Source of the DNA: Scalindua sp964437425
GTDB taxonomy: Bacteria; Planctomycetota; Brocadiia; Brocadiales; Scalinduaceae
DNA length: 22,892 nt
Assembly: GCA_964437425.1 (NCBI GenBank)
Contig: CAYTGO010000048.1
Span: 1-22,892, forward strand
Direction: 5' to 3'
Shown: piece by piece, positions 15,665-22,892 of the stretch
Position numbering within the stretch: position 1 is the stretch's first letter
Layout: each line of letters begins with the position of its first letter
Translations under genes and position numbers: made by a program
The notes under the pieces: model-generated
The model's input: the letters and a program-made list of their open reading frames with translations, nothing else
What the model was told of the DNA's origin: nothing
The model's database searches: none

Positions 15665-16576
15665 CTACATAGATTTTATAATCAGAAGTACCCCGGATAC
15701 AAACAGGAAAATACCGAATATCTTGTTGTATCTTTCGTTATCTATATTTGTATAAAGAAATTTTTCAGTTAACAGGAAGACAATCACGCCCACGATCAGG
15801 TAGTAAACATTGTTGAAGGAGATATTCATGTTCTCAGCGGCAAAACCGGGGATACTGATAATGCCTATAACTGCAAAAAGAATTGTTAATGTTTGAAAGA
15901 GAGCGAATGTTCCGTAGGATACCCCGACAGTAACCCTGGTAGTATCTTTCGGGTAATTCTTTTCGTGCGCAATTGCCGTTAACAGTGAACCTCCCAGGTT
16001 TGTCAGTCCGTGAATGATTCCCATAACTACAAAATACGTTTTTTCATATTTCACAAATGTCTTTAATGTCTGTTCTATATTCCTGGAGTAACTCTTTACG
16101 GCCACAAATAACATGAACACACCGACGAAAATTCCAATGCCAAGATGTTTGAATTTAGCTTCCAGGAACAGTACCAGGGCGAGGAATATTATGACAAACG
16201 GTATTGTTATGAAAAGTATTCTTTTGTAAAAACCGGTATCTATATATTTGTAGTGTTTGAGTACCTGGAAAATATTAATAGCAATTGATATCGGCAGGAC
16301 GATTGGAAGTACAAGGGTGAGTTTTTCATATTGTAAGAGGAGTAGTGGTGTGCCAAAAAGCAGAACCCCAACCCCGAAAACCGATTGAACTGTTGCAGTG
16401 ATAATGATTACTATCAGAGTATATATAGAGATGTCAAGCGGCAGGGAACATATTCCTGCACATTGGCTGTCACCAATCATATATTTTCTATTAATTAATA
16501 CAATTCCAGCCATAACCAGTCCCATTATGGCGATCTTAACTAATATCTTCAGTAATTCTAAGAATCTTGTTCCCAT
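15665..16576 (-). CDS. TauE/SafE (TSUP) family membrane permease (303 aa)
   Basis: A multi-pass inner-membrane protein with eight to nine hydrophobic segments. The family half-motif is QSVFGVGVLLFGTPLLLL near residues 65-82, and the second half repeats the theme at GIIHGLTNLGGSLLTAIA. TSUP members export or import small anions such as sulfite, sulfoacetate or sulfolactate; the substrate here is unknown. It has an extra N-terminal TM helix (LVKIAIMGLVMAGIVLI), then a short loop with CAGIC, before the first TSUP motif. That extra helix is duplicated in the small ORF just upstream. The start ATG at 16576 lies inside the end of that ORF, with GGAG 5 nt before it, so translation is probably coupled. 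It is co-directional with the GT4 gene upstream. Confidence 0.88.
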   Translation of the reverse strand: MGTRFLELLKILVKIAIMGLVMAGIVLINRKYMIGDSQCAGICSLPLDISIYTLIVIIITATVQSVFGVGVLLFGTPLLLLQYEKLTLVLPIVLPISIAINIFQVLKHYKYIDTGFYKRILFITIPFVIIFLALVLFLEAKFKHLGIGIFVGVFMLFVAVKSYSRNIEQTLKTFVKYEKTYFVVMGIIHGLTNLGGSLLTAIAHEKNYPKDTTRVTVGVSYGTFALFQTLTILFAVIGIISIPGFAAENMNISFNNVYYLIVGVIVFLLTEKFLYTNIDNERYNKIFGIFLFVSGVLLIIKSM

Positions 16577-16758
16577 CCGGTCTCCATTTCGAATCCAGGC
16601 TCTATTAATCGTTCTATCGATATCTTTTGACCATCTTTTTCACTTCCGTCAGCAGTGCTTGTAAATTTCATATTAATGAGTATTATTCCTGCCATGATTA
16701 ATCCCATTATGGCGATCTTAATTAATATCCACATTAATTTCCCAATTCTTGTTCCCAT
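16481..16758 (-). repeat. Tandem duplication of a 96-nt TM-helix coding segment
   Basis: The first 32 codons of the TSUP gene (16576 down to 16481) match codons 6-37 of the upstream mini-ORF (16758 down to 16663). An ungapped comparison gives 74 of 96 nucleotides and 22 of 32 residues identical. The copies are 182 bp apart. Many differences are synonymous or conservative, so both copies seem to be under protein-level selection. Confidence 0.8.
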
Positions 16759-16773
16759 AAATTTAATTTCCAT
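16558..16773 (-). CDS. Single-pass membrane mini-protein paralogous to the TSUP N terminus (71 aa)
   Basis: I know no named family for it. Residues 6-37 (MGTRIGKLMWILIKIAIMGL onward) are a near copy of the TSUP protein's first helix. A polar tail with several acidic residues follows (TSTADGSEKDGQKISIERL). Positive residues before the helix suggest N-in, C-out topology. The ATG at 16773 has AAAGGAC at good distance, so it is likely translated. Its last 19 nt overlap the TSUP start in another frame. It begins 24 nt after the GT4 gene, so GT4, mini-protein and TSUP form one transcription unit. It may be an accessory subunit or a by-product of a 5'-end duplication; retention of the helix and ribosome-binding site favours a functional protein. 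Confidence 0.6.
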   Translation of the reverse strand: MEIKFMGTRIGKLMWILIKIAIMGLIMAGIILINMKFTSTADGSEKDGQKISIERLIEPGFEMETGWEQDS

Positions 16774-16797
16774 TTTGTTGTCCTTTGATTCAGATTA

Positions 16798-17943
16798 TTA
16801 CTTTAATAGACTTTCATAAACTTTTTCAACTTGCTCTGCCATTGATTCTTGAGAGTATACATCCTGTGCTTTTTTAAGTGATGCATCAGCCATTTTCTTT
16901 CTCAGTTCAATGTCATTAGCTAATTTTACAGTAGCCTCTGCCAGGTTCTCAGGTGTATCATCAATGACAAATCCGGTAACCTTATCATCCACTATTGAGG
17001 AGAGCATTCCCCGATCAGCGGCAATTACCGGCTTTCCCATCGCCATGACTTCCCTTACCGCACGGCAGGAGCCATCTGTACCGGGCATCAGGAATATATT
17101 GAAATCCATACACGAGACGGCCTCAACATAATCTCTTGTCCGGTAACCTGGATGGATTACGACATCTTTCAGCCCCATCATTTTGGCCGGTTCCGACAGA
17201 AGTTGTTTCTCCTTAGTACCTCTGCCTATAACGAGTAACTTTAACTTTGGGACTTCCTGAGATGCTATCTTTATCGCCTTCAGAAGTATGTCAAATCTTC
17301 TATGGGTCTGTATTCTGGCGATGATACCCACTACTATATTATCATCTTTCATTCGAAACATCTTCCTGTGGGTGAGTGGGCCGCTTCCAGGGTTGAAACG
17401 GTGGCAATCAATAGACGCGTTAATCATGATTGTCTTATCTTCGTCTAACCCAAAATTGTTCATGTCTGCTACTCTTGCCTCTTCTGCTACGGCAATTAGC
17501 TTATCTGTAAGCTTTGTTAAGCACATTTTGTTTCTCAGGTTTTTTTTCAATGCAACTCCGTCATGGTTAGTACGTACGATGGGCAAGCGTCTTCCGGTGC
17601 ATCTGGCAGCTATTCCGCCAACTAAATGATCCTGGTTTCGATGAACGTGTACTATATCATACGCCTTATCATTCATAAAAAACGAAAGATTTTTCATGTC
17701 TGAGATGTACTTGAATAAACTGAAATGTTTGCTTAAGTGAAAACCGGTAACAGGTACAAGGCCGCGCTCGTATGCGTACTTTTCAACTGATTCTGAATCA
17801 GGTGGAAACGGGTAATCGTCCATTGCCTTGCCGCATGCAAGGGTAACGTCATGCCCTCGCTTCTTTAATTCTATGCAGAGGCTGAGCGCGGGTTCTGCCG
17901 GGCCAGTCCATTTCCAATCACTGAAGAGATGGAGTATTTTCAA
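16798..17943 (-). CDS. Glycosyltransferase family 4 (GT-B fold, 381 aa)
   Basis: A cytosolic or membrane-associated retaining glycosyltransferase that would add a sugar from a nucleotide donor to a lipid- or glycan-linked acceptor. The N-terminal Rossmann domain begins KILHLFSDWKWTGPAEPALS and has VHVHRNQDHLVGG. The C-terminal domain has VVGIIARIQTHRRFDILLKA, LLVIGRGTKE, VIHPGYRTRDYV, and the donor-binding PGTDGSCRAVREVMAMGKPV (the E-x7-E region is only partly conserved). I chose the TTG at 17943, preceded by AAAGGAAC, because homologues begin with this strand. A GTG at 18000 would add 19 residues with no clear ribosome-binding site. The upstream gap to the GT2 gene holds a REP doublet. Confidence 0.88.
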   Translation of the reverse strand: MKILHLFSDWKWTGPAEPALSLCIELKKRGHDVTLACGKAMDDYPFPPDSESVEKYAYERGLVPVTGFHLSKHFSLFKYISDMKNLSFFMNDKAYDIVHVHRNQDHLVGGIAARCTGRRLPIVRTNHDGVALKKNLRNKMCLTKLTDKLIAVAEEARVADMNNFGLDEDKTIMINASIDCHRFNPGSGPLTHRKMFRMKDDNIVVGIIARIQTHRRFDILLKAIKIASQEVPKLKLLVIGRGTKEKQLLSEPAKMMGLKDVVIHPGYRTRDYVEAVSCMDFNIFLMPGTDGSCRAVREVMAMGKPVIAADRGMLSSIVDDKVTGFVIDDTPENLAEATVKLANDIELRKKMADASLKKAQDVYSQESMAEQVEKVYESLLK

Positions 17944-18073
17944 TATCTGTTCCTTTCCGTCTGTGTATGCAATAAAGCTGGGCGGGTGTTCAACATACAC
18001 CGGTTTCTTTTTTGTGTCATTTTTTTCATCACCATATCATTCATCTATCAGGATAAATTCTGTTGAGATAGGA

Positions 18074-18145
18074 TGTAGCGGAAACCTTCAGGTTTCCATT
18101 GCCATGCCTAAGTGTATAAATGGAAGGCTAAAGCCTTCCGCTACA
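18074..18145. repeat. REP doublet (BIME-like): two GTAG-footed hairpins in inverted orientation
   Basis: Outer arms TGTAGCGGAA (18074-18083) and TTCCGCTACA (18136-18145) are perfect inverted copies. Inside each lies a further palindrome: GGAAACCT-TC-AGGTTTCC (18080-18097) and GGAAGGCT-AA-AGCCTTCC (18122-18139). GTAG at the foot of an imperfectly conserved hairpin is the mark of REP sequences mobilised by RAYT (Y1 transposase-like) proteins, and head-to-head pairs form REPINs/BIMEs. The element lies in the spacer between two glycosyltransferase genes. No RAYT gene is in the window. Confidence 0.8.
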
Positions 18146-18203
18146 GTCTGTAAGTTTATGATAACATTTCTAATAATTGCTTCGATGGGGTGGGGCAAGC
18201 CTC

Positions 18204-19150
18204 TCATTTGTATGCGCTTTTGTCCGTGCCGATTTGCGGTTGATTCTTTATGCGCAATTCCCATAGTTTTGCANNNNNNNNNNNNNNNNNNNNNNNNNNN
18301 NNNNNNNNNNNNNNNNNNNNNNNNNNNNNNNNNNNNNNNNNNNNNNNNNNNNNNNNNNNNNNNNNNNNNNNNNTTTGTCCGTGCCGATTTGCGGTTGATT
18401 CTTTATGCGCAATTCCCATAGTTTTGCATATTTCATGAATACATAGAATGACGTCGTAATTGCTGCTGCCAGTCCCGGCACTCCATCCAGAAATCCTCGT
18501 TTGAAGAAATATCCTTTGATAAATCTGAAAAAGGGTCTGAATAAGAGTTGAAAAGTGAGGGATCCTACACCTTTCTTTTCCATTTCTATCGCACTCATAT
18601 CTGTATATTTGTCGATGGTACCAAGCTGATGAGAAAGGTTTCTATACGTATAGTGAAGGCAATCACTCTTTAAATATTTAGCCTTGCCGTCCAACTCCAA
18701 AGTCGCATGAGGTTCTTTTACCCACTTGCCCTTATCTTTCTTGTAGAGAAGGAGATCGTACGCAGGATACCACTCACCATGATTAATCCAGCTTCCAAGA
18801 TAACGCGTTTTGCGCGGAAAATAAAACCCATCCCAGTTATTTGAATCATTATTTAGATGCGACTGGATTTCCAGGTAAAGTTCAGGAGAGATAATCTCAT
18901 CGGCATCCATAAAGAGAACCCATTCATAGTTGGCAAGGCTGACAATATAGTTTGACTGATCTTTGAAACCTGGCCATTTTCTCTGATGAATCTTGTCTGT
19001 AAATTCACTGCATATTTCAACCGTGTTATCAGTGCTGTAGGAGTCGACAACGATGATTTCATCAGCCCACTTTATATTCTCCATACACTCCTTAATCACG
19101 TCAGCATTGTTAAAAGTCATTACACATGCTGAAACAGTGGCTTTGGCCAT
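18204..19150 (-). CDS. GT2 glycosyltransferase, WaaE/KdtX-like, with artefactual gap (263 aa when collapsed)
   Basis: A GT-A fold inverting glycosyltransferase acting at the inner membrane on a lipid-linked core or surface glycan. It begins TVSACVMTFNNADVIKECM, then ADEIIVVDSYSTDNTVEI, and has the metal-binding DxD as FMDADEIISPEL. FYFPRKTRYLG and the PHATLELDG and HYTYRNL blocks are typical of the WaaE/KdtX lipopolysaccharide-core subgroup. A hydrophobic stretch near the C terminus (GVPGLAAAITTSFYVFM) may dip into the membrane. The 100-N gap is flanked by identical 55-bp copies. Collapsing them keeps the frame, and the protein continues KSAYK to a TGA at 18204. The ATG at 19150 follows the aminotransferase by 31 nt, so the two are probably co-transcribed. 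Confidence 0.88.
18219..18428. other. 100-N gap flanked by perfect 55-bp duplicates (assembly artefact)
   Basis: Bases 18219-18273 and 18374-18428 are identical, with 18274-18373 all N. The overlap length is the same as at the kinase gap, which points to an assembler k-mer and not biology. Removing 155 nt restores an uninterrupted GT2 reading frame. Confidence 0.9.
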
Positions 19151-19181
19151 TATTACTCCCTGGTGTTAATTATAACTGCAA

Positions 19182-20291
19182 TTATAAATCTCTGTTTTGA
19201 AACTCTGTTATTAGACCGGCAACTGCTTCGACTTCCTCTGTTGTCAGTTCCGGGTAAATAGGCAAAGATAAGATTTCTCCGGCATTCCTTTCACTTATTG
19301 GAAGATCTCCCGTCTTATACCCGAGTTTTTCATACGCTTCCTGAAAATGAATTGGGATCGGATAATGTATATGTGTGCCGACCCCACGTTCCTGGAGATA
19401 GTCCTTGAGGGCATCTCTTTTGTTTGTCCTTATTACAAAAAGATGGTACACATGTTTTGCCCATTGTCTTTCACAGGGGAGCTGCACATTTGAATTAAAT
19501 AGTAGTTGTTGATACTGTATCGCTATTTCCCTGCGTCTGTTCGTCCATGTATCCAGATGCTTTAACTTGACCCTGAGTACAGCTGCCTGAATTTCATCCA
19601 GCCGGGAATTGAATCCCTCAATTTTTGAAGTGAATTTTTTTACTTCACCGTAATTCCTGAGCATAATGAGCCTGTTATATAATTCCTCATCGTTTGTAAC
19701 TACTATTCCTCCATCACCGTAAGCTCCCAGATTTTTTGTGGGATAAAAGCTGAAGCAGCCCATGTCGCCACATGTACCTACATTTTTGCCGTTATACTGT
19801 GCACCATGGGCCTGGCATGCGTCTTCTATAATCCTTAAGTTATGCGCTTCTGCCAATTTCATTATCTGTTCCATCTCAGCAGGGTGGCCGTAAAAGTGCA
19901 CAGGCATTATTGCCTTTGTTTTGTCTGTAATTTTTTTTTCTATTTTTTTTGTATCTATTGTGTAGGTGTCCGGCGTGACATCAACAAGCACCGGTTTAGC
20001 TCCAGCAAATGATATGGCAGAAATAGTAGGAACTGCGGTATTTGGAACAGTAATTACTTCATCTCCAGGCTCGATGTCACAGGCTATTAAGGAGAGATGC
20101 AATGCTTCCGTACCGGAGCCTACTCCTACGGCAAATCCGGCACCAAGATAGTTTGCAAATTCTTCTTCAAACAATCTTACATTTTCGCCCAGAACAAAAT
20201 TTCCACTTTCGAAGACGTTTGTAAAGGCGTGATCCAGCTCAGTCTTAAGATACTCATACTGCCTTTTAAGGTCAAAAACAGGTATTTTCAT
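19182..20291 (-). CDS. DegT/DnrJ/EryC1-family sugar aminotransferase (369 aa)
   Basis: A PLP-dependent aminotransferase that converts a keto group on a nucleotide sugar to an amine, usually with glutamate as donor. The family signatures are in order: VGVGSGTEALHLSL (cofactor phosphate site), GDEVITVPNTAVPT, IIEDACQAHGAQYNG, FSFYPTKNLGAYGDGG with the Schiff-base Lys in the PTKNLG block, and GFNSRLDEIQAAVL. The length is typical. The ATG at 20291 is the natural start (KIPVFDLKRQY), though no strong ribosome-binding site is seen. Only 14 nt upstream ends the stump of an epimerase/dehydratase on the same strand, the usual partner that makes the keto sugar. Its product probably feeds the glycosyltransferases downstream. 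Confidence 0.94.
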   Translation of the reverse strand: MKIPVFDLKRQYEYLKTELDHAFTNVFESGNFVLGENVRLFEEEFANYLGAGFAVGVGSGTEALHLSLIACDIEPGDEVITVPNTAVPTISAISFAGAKPVLVDVTPDTYTIDTKKIEKKITDKTKAIMPVHFYGHPAEMEQIMKLAEAHNLRIIEDACQAHGAQYNGKNVGTCGDMGCFSFYPTKNLGAYGDGGIVVTNDEELYNRLIMLRNYGEVKKFTSKIEGFNSRLDEIQAAVLRVKLKHLDTWTNRRREIAIQYQQLLFNSNVQLPCERQWAKHVYHLFVIRTNKRDALKDYLQERGVGTHIHYPIPIHFQEAYEKLGYKTGDLPISERNAGEILSLPIYPELTTEEVEAVAGLITEFQNRDL

Positions 20292-20305
20292 TTTATATTA
20301 TATTA

Positions 20306-20434
20306 TTACCAATAATGCTCTTTATGCTTTTCATAGTAGTCAAATGACGATTGAAGTCCTTCTTCTAACGAAACCTTCGGCTCCCACCCGACAGCATCTT
20401 TACGTGAAGATGCATAAACCACTTGTGAAGGGTA
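20306..20434 (-). pseudogene. C-terminal remnant of an NAD-dependent nucleotide-sugar epimerase/dehydratase
   Basis: A 42-codon open stretch ending in TAA at 20306 reads SSRKDAVGWEPKVSLEEGL, then FDYYEKHKEHYW. This is the typical end of extended SDR sugar epimerases/dehydratases (GW-x-P-x-V-x-L-x-EGL followed by an aromatic tail). An in-frame stop lies at 20435-20437, and the sequence beyond turns AT-rich with no Rossmann domain. Most of the gene has therefore been deleted or replaced. It sits 14 nt before the aminotransferase, as an intact partner gene would. Confidence 0.75.
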
Positions 20435-20921
20435 TTATTTAATTATGGGTTAAATAACTTCTGATATCGGTCTTTGTCAAGTAAAATCCAAACCTCTAAG
20501 AATTACTAACTCTTTCTGCCTAAAGAATTTCCAATAAATAACTTGAAATTTTTCTAATCTGAATCATAATGATAAAAACCAATTTTTTCAATCATTTTAC
20601 CAGAAAAAAGGAAGCTAATCCCGATCTCTAAATAGATTTTTTTCTTTTTTACTGAATATTGTCAATCTGGTGACTGTTTCGATAGCTTCTTAACATGGAT
20701 GATATTGAATATGGTTAACATATTTCAATAATGTATTATATTTATTTGGTGCATACATATCTGATATCTTCTTTAACGGTCGGTTCAAAAAAAATATTTA
20801 TTACGCTCTAAATTATAGTTCATTTCGCTACCTCTCATAGAAAAAGGTAACATAAAAATTCACATTCCTGGAATTTGAGAAATTATTGGTTAATAACATT
20901 TTATAATTTTTTGAACGCATC
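20435..20921. other. AT-rich non-coding region
   Basis: About 490 bp between the epimerase remnant and the rightward GT39 gene. I see no credible ORF, tRNA, transposase remnant or strong hairpin. TTAACA-N16-TATATT near 20720 could be a promoter for the GT39 gene but is weak. The region probably contains the breakpoint that removed the epimerase and now serves both outward-facing units. Confidence 0.5.
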
Positions 20922-22394
20922 ATGTTAAGCAAAAATACCATATATGCAACTTTGATTATATTCGTGGGTTTCCTGGCAAGGCTGGTAAATATAACTCAAC
21001 CTATACTTGAGATCGCCGGTTGGAGACAATGTTATACTGCGTCTATCGCGCGAAACTTTTATTACAATGGGATGAACATTTTTTATCCTCAGGTTTCGTA
21101 TGGAGGCAATACTGCAGGCTACATCGGTGGAGCAGAATTCAATTTATATCCATTCACAGTTGCTTTATTATACAAATTATTTGGTGTGCATGAGTGCCTG
21201 GGTAGGCTGGTTTCTATGATTGCCTTCTGTGGAAGTGCATTCTTTTTATACAAATTAACCAAAAAATATGCGGGCACCACATCTGGGCTGATAACCCTGC
21301 TATTCTACACATTTAACCCATATATATTTTTCTATTCCAGAGCTTTTCAACCGGAATCATCTATGTTATTTTTTTCTATTGCCATGCTTTATTTCTTCTC
21401 AGAGTGGATAGACAAAGAAGGATGGTGGCGATTTACTCTCATGACATTGTGCGCGACACTAGCATTTCTTACAAAGCTACCCACGATTTGTTTAGGATTA
21501 CCATTATTGTATCTATGTCTGCAAAAATACAAACTCCACTTTCTAACACAATGGAAATTATGGCTTTTTGCCACTGTTAGCATCTTACTGACTTTTCTAT
21601 GGTACAATCATTCCAACTATATAAAAACTATTGACGGCAGCATATCAAATAATACTTTGAGCTTTAGATATTATGTATTTGAGTATTCTATATACCTTGC
21701 GTTAAAGCTCTCTTTCTATAAGAAAGTATTCTTTAGTGAAGTATTTGAGAAGGATTTGATATATATCGGAGGTGTTTTTTTCATTTTAGGTATAATATTT
21801 ACGCTTAAGAAGAAGGAATTCAGATACATACATTATTGGTTGCTTGCGATTCTCATATACTTCTTTTTAGCGGCTAAAGAGGTTGTGTGGCATACGTACT
21901 ACACCATACCAATTATTGTTCCGGCATCTATATTTATCGGATATGCAATCTGTAACTCTCTTAAATTAATAACCGCCTACAATGTAACCGGGATAAAAAG
22001 GAGAGTTTTACAGTCATTATTTGTAATTATGGTTGTAATCCTCCCTTTTATCAGCTATCACAAAATTACCGGGAGATACAAAGCCAAAAGGCTTGAAAAA
22101 GATTACCCTGTTCAAATTGCCGGCAAAATAGTAGATGAAACAGCACGCAAGAACGATCTCGTAATAGGTTGTATATGGGGTGGGCCAGAACTTTTGTACT
22201 ACTGTAACAGAAGAGGATGGACTATGGATTCAAATTCTTGTTCAATAGACAGAATAGAAGATTTTAGACAAGAAGGTGCTGATTATTTTGTTACTACTAA
22301 GCAGGATGTGATAGATAAAAGTGTACTGGATTACCTAAAAATTAAATATAAAGTTATCGGGGCTACTAATGAGTATCTTATAGTTAAACTATAA
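20922..22394 (+). CDS. ArnT/PMT-like (GT39) integral membrane glycosyltransferase (490 aa)
   Basis: A polytopic inner-membrane GT-C glycosyltransferase that uses a polyprenyl-phosphate sugar to glycosylate a lipid, glycan or protein on the outer face of the membrane. About ten hydrophobic segments are visible. After TM1 the large first periplasmic loop contains AGWRQCYTASIARNFYYNG, a variant lacking the usual acidic D/E pair of ArnT. FFYSRAFQPESSMLFF and AFLTKLPTICLGLPLLYL are further GT39-style blocks. A soluble C-terminal domain of about 80 residues follows the last TM. The ATG at 20922 lacks a strong ribosome-binding site. It is divergent from the aminotransferase unit and is followed after 55 nt by a GT2 gene, probably in one operon. 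Substrate unknown. Confidence 0.85.
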   Translation: MLSKNTIYATLIIFVGFLARLVNITQPILEIAGWRQCYTASIARNFYYNGMNIFYPQVSYGGNTAGYIGGAEFNLYPFTVALLYKLFGVHECLGRLVSMIAFCGSAFFLYKLTKKYAGTTSGLITLLFYTFNPYIFFYSRAFQPESSMLFFSIAMLYFFSEWIDKEGWWRFTLMTLCATLAFLTKLPTICLGLPLLYLCLQKYKLHFLTQWKLWLFATVSILLTFLWYNHSNYIKTIDGSISNNTLSFRYYVFEYSIYLALKLSFYKKVFFSEVFEKDLIYIGGVFFILGIIFTLKKKEFRYIHYWLLAILIYFFLAAKEVVWHTYYTIPIIVPASIFIGYAICNSLKLITAYNVTGIKRRVLQSLFVIMVVILPFISYHKITGRYKAKRLEKDYPVQIAGKIVDETARKNDLVIGCIWGGPELLYYCNRRGWTMDSNSCSIDRIEDFRQEGADYFVTTKQDVIDKSVLDYLKIKYKVIGATNEYLIVKL

Positions 22395-22449
22395 TCTTTC
22401 CGTTGCTCAACTAAAGGGCAGAACAAAAAATCATAGTAGAGAAAAATAA

Positions 22450-22892
22450 ATGCCAACTGTAAGCGTAATAATACATACTTATAATAACGAAAAGTTTATA
22501 GTAGAGACTGTTGAGTCTGTTCTGAATCAAACATATAAGGATTACGAAATTATCATTGTTGATGATGGTTCAGAGGACGGTACTCGTGATGCGCTGATGC
22601 CATATATGCAAAAAATAAGGTATCTTTATAAAGAGAATGGAGGAATTGCAAGCGCCAAGAATGCGGGTATTAATTTATCAGAAGCTGAGTTTGTCGCGTT
22701 CCTTGACCACGATGATTTATGGGTACCTGATAAACTCCAGCTACAGATGGAGTGTTTTAACGAAAATCATCAGGTGGGACTGGTTTATGCTAAATATACC
22801 AGTTTCAGGGATGGCAAGGAACTGAGAACAAAACCTGAGAAAGGTTACAGCGGTTGGATATTTAAAGAACTTCTTGCCAAAAGCTTTATTCA
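22450..22892 (+). CDS. GT2 glycosyltransferase, cut by window end
   Basis: The first 147 residues of a GT-A fold family 2 glycosyltransferase. It begins MPTVSVIIHTYNNEKFIVET, has EIIIVDDGSEDGT for nucleotide binding and FLDHDDLWVPDKL with the DxD-type metal motif. The NGGIASAKNAGI block is also standard. The ATG at 22450 has GAGAAAAA a few bases upstream. It follows the GT39 gene closely on the same strand. The acceptor-specific C-terminal half lies outside the window, so specificity cannot be judged. Confidence 0.92.
   Translation, partial: MPTVSVIIHTYNNEKFIVETVESVLNQTYKDYEIIIVDDGSEDGTRDALMPYMQKIRYLYKENGGIASAKNAGINLSEAEFVAFLDHDDLWVPDKLQLQMECFNENHQVGLVYAKYTSFRDGKELRTKPEKGYSGWIFKELLAKSFI

Noticed and set aside
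1..22892. CRISPR array, tRNA, rRNA or transposase gene
   Set aside because: No regularly spaced repeats, cloverleaf, rRNA-like block or transposase motif was seen in the window.

Overview
The window is an AT-rich bacterial chromosome segment with Shine-Dalgarno starts, tightly packed operons and, at 18074-18145, a REP-type palindrome pair. The GyrA sequence, the nickel-handling genes and the low GC are most compatible with a deep-branching Planctomycetota lineage of the anammox (Brocadiales, Scalindua-like) kind. That assignment is inference from style and gene content, not proof. The sequence is a draft scaffold with three 100-N gaps.

Left end (1-867): a plus-strand pair thought to handle nickel. 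It comprises a CooT-family protein with the Cys2 ligand and an 83-residue helical protein that carries an HxxxHxxxH motif and ends naturally in GGGG plus six histidines. A possible promoter, a hairpin and an inverted repeat precede the pair, and a 14-bp motif is repeated before each gene.

Centre left (853-12550): a minus-strand operon, in transcription order a multi-pass histidine kinase, a sigma-54 activator response regulator, dnaE (DNA polymerase III alpha), a tandem nucleoside-diphosphate-kinase-like protein, a glyoxalase-II-like metallo-beta-lactamase hydrolase, gyrA, and a small membrane protein. Two junctions are 4-nt ATGA overlaps, so replication, topology and nucleotide genes are co-expressed with a two-component system.

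Right half (12679-22892): a polysaccharide/glycoconjugate region. It holds a radical SAM/SPASM protein, a NodU/CmcH-type carbamoyltransferase, a TauE/SafE (TSUP) permease preceded by a one-TM mini-protein that duplicates its first 32 codons, a GT4 glycosyltransferase, a WaaE/KdtX-like GT2, a DegT-type sugar aminotransferase, the C-terminal stump of a nucleotide-sugar epimerase, an ArnT-like (GT39) membrane glycosyltransferase, and a GT2 cut by the window end. Together they would make an amino sugar, assemble and carbamoylate a surface glycan; the epimerase stump indicates rearrangement in this accessory region.

Assembly note: the gaps at 12333-12432 and 18274-18373 are each flanked by perfect 55-bp duplicates. 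Collapsing N plus one copy restores a single in-frame gene in both cases (histidine kinase of 705 aa, GT2 of 263 aa). The gap at 5409-5508 shows no such overlap and hides the 3' end of dnaE and the 5' end of the NDK-like gene.
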